The notes under the pieces were generated by a model. The model saw nothing but the letters and a program-made list of their open reading frames with translations, made no database searches and was not told the origin of the DNA. Position numbers and translations under genes: made by a program. DNA of 64,000 nt, taken from NCBI GenBank assembly GCA_024529925.1, contig JAFEUB010001797.1, forward strand, positions 372,001 through 436,000. The letters are read 5' to 3'. Each line of letters starts with the position of its first letter. Position 1 is the stretch's first letter. Source of the DNA: Ophthalmolycus amberensis (taxonomy: Eukaryota > Chordata > Actinopteri > Perciformes > Zoarcidae). This document shows, piece after piece, positions 62,062 through 64,000 of the stretch.

Positions 62062-62452
62062 AATAGTAGGTGAGTAGGAGGTATGTAGTCTCAGTGTTAT
62101 GGGATTTGCATATAAAATAATCAGGAAAAGAGAGCGCTGGTCTGTTTCAACAGCACTTCAGCGATGCTCACAAATTGCGTACATATGGACCTTTCTATAA
62201 ATAGATGATATATGCAGTTGGGTTGCACTGCCTGCTGCTGCTCATCATTTAAACATTTAAACTAATGTACAACACAAAATAAAGACAGTAAAAGTACCAA
62301 AACCAATAAATAAAGGACAGGCGTATTCTAAGCAAAGTCCTCGTGATGCAGAATAGTTCATCCATATGTTGGGTGATTGTTTATGGGTAGGATATATAAA
62401 ATCCACATGCTGAAGGTGAAGAAAACATAATCAATCTCAATAAGAGTATAGC

Positions 62453-62496
<44 letters not shown>

Positions 62497-62542
62497 TAGC
62501 TGTCTGTCTGTCTGTCTGTTCTGTCTGCCTGCCTGTCTGTCT
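62453..62542. repeat. (TGTC)n microsatellite
   Basis: About 90 bp of TGTC tetranucleotides with one TAGC interruption and some C variants. Confidence 0.95.
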
Positions 62543-62690
62543 GGATGACGAAACCCTAAAAAACATCTTTCTCTGTCGCTGAGTCTCCTGATGGGAAAAA
62601 TTTAAATGAAACATGGTACCACCACTCTCCGAAATGCTCAATCTTATTTTCACGACCTCTCTCAGAACAGCTCTTCTCACTTAAATGCAT

Positions 62691-62710
62691 GTGGTTGCCA
62701 TGGCAACCAC
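62691..62710. promoter_or_regulatory. Palindromic RFX X-box
   Basis: GTGGTTGCCATGGCAACCAC is a perfect 20-bp palindrome. Its core GTTGCCATGGCAAC (62694-62707) is an ideal RFX-family binding site. Nearest gene inside the window is cyth1, 1.8 kb away on the - strand; it could also serve a gene to the right of the window. Confidence 0.6.
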
Positions 62711-64000
62711 AACAAAAGCCCAGCATGTAAGAGGAGAAGAAGAAAGTGTAATAACCATCTTTCCTCCTCGTGTAAGGACATCATTTACCTTCTTCCTGCT
62801 CATTTAAAGGCTCACTGGGGCTGATTTGGTTTAGTCTGTTTGTTTCTCTCTTTCTCCCTTTTTAAAAAAAAAGTATTGTTTGCCTGATATTTATTGTATT
62901 TGTTACACAGCTCCTGTGGTATTTTGTTCAGTTCAGAAATTAAGCATTCTTTTTCAAGTAAAACGTAACTGAAATAAATCATTTAACATAACATTTAAGG
63001 CTATAATAATAATAAAAAATATGAGGAAAATGTTATCAAAAATAAAAGTGTGTACCCTCACTGGTTGCACTTTGATGGATCACAATAATCCTCAATCATT
63101 ATTTTTTGAAGTGTTTTTTAATTTGACTAAACTGTTGTTCAATTCCAACTGAAATACAGTCGTTGCTGGACGACACAGGAAAAAAGGGAAATTTCCCGTC
63201 CATGTGCAGAAATCAACAGTTAGACTGTGTTGTGAATTCTGAGCTATATTCAGTCTCTCTATCTCTCTACTAGTATTATGACGATATTAAACATAAATAT
63301 TTCCATTTAATGAGGCTATTGTACTTAATATTAAAGCAAATTTCCTCCTAAAAAACAAAAACAACAACACAGCTCTAGTTTATCCCTCTAGTACGCTATA
63401 GGTCTATTGGCATACGTAAACTAAATATTTACTCAGCAAACTGAATAACCTAAAATATTACAACATATTGAAATAAATATAATATTAACAATAAACAGAG
63501 AGAAAAGGGGCAACAAGAAGAAATCAATCCCATCTACGGCCATGCTAACGGCTAGAGGCTGAACTCGGTCAATCCTCTAACAGCTTTGGACATTTCACTC
63601 AAAACCACAAAAGTCAATGTCAGATTTAGTCGCTAGCTTTTGTGAAATTAGATAACGAGGGAAGATGTCTGCCGTGAAGTCTGGTGAGACGATGAGGAGT
63701 TAAAAGACGAGGTCAAAAGAAAAGTACGGAAACTCTCAAAGAATGTTGAACATGATCTGAATTTTATCAAGTTCAAGGCAACAGATTAGCTCCAACTGCT
63801 GCCCACATGTCTTCGCCTTTCAGGGATTAAAATAGATTAAATCAAAAAGGTTTGTGTGGGGGTGCAGCTTCCATTCACCTCAGTTAAAATGCACTTTTAT
63901 TATTATTACTACTACTATTGCTTCTATTATTATCTATGTAGCAGAAGAAAAGGTTTAGAAAAGCATCCCTTAAAATATTAAAGAATATGGTAGAAAATGA

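Larger units (their letters stand above)
60887..64000. other. Region upstream of cyth1, no gene recognised
   Basis: CT tract near 61089-61120, CA tracts near 61200 and 62025-62060, a (TGTC)n tract at 62453-62542, and an X-box palindrome at 62691. The last 1.2 kb is AT-rich and featureless to me. Confidence 0.5.

Overview
The window is vertebrate genomic DNA, almost certainly from a teleost fish. Genes are split by GT-AG introns, there are many CA/GT and CT microsatellites, and the dispersed repeats are of ray-finned-fish type (hAT, Harbinger-like, Tc1-like, a tRNA-derived SINE, LINE tails). The gene set tha1, socs3, pgs1, cyth1 matches the neighbourhood of human 17q25.3 (THA1P, SOCS3, PGS1, CYTH1), which supports each identification. 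All exon models were built by hand from the sequence; every junction has GT/AG and keeps the reading frame.

Layout. 1-11.36 kb: a tandem duplication of a threonine aldolase gene (tha1), two full seven-exon copies on the + strand. Each is preceded by an inverted, internally deleted remnant of the same gene, lying head-to-head with it. 11.4-24.7 kb: gene-poor DNA with a putative solo LTR, a Harbinger-like element, Tc1-like and LINE fragments, CT/CA microsatellites and a perfect 16-bp hairpin. 24.7-26.9 kb: socs3 on the - strand, with an intron inside the coding sequence and a four-codon upstream ORF overlapping its start. 28.9-44.1 kb: pgs1 on the + strand, ten exons, complete. 44.1-48.5 kb: intergenic DNA between two convergent genes. 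48.5-60.9 kb: a cytohesin gene (cyth1) on the - strand, twelve coding exons plus a second possible first exon and a probable 3-nt microexon in the PH domain. 60.9-64 kb: upstream DNA with a palindromic RFX-type X-box.

The genes are not an operon and have separate roles: mitochondrial amino-acid metabolism (tha1), cytokine feedback (socs3), cardiolipin precursor synthesis (pgs1) and ARF GTPase activation (cyth1). I found no unknown multigene system. The strongest novelties are the tha1 duplication with a His-to-Tyr change at a predicted active-site position in copy 2 and inverted antisense remnants; the socs3 coding intron and overlapping mini-uORF; and the cytohesin microexon and alternative first exons.
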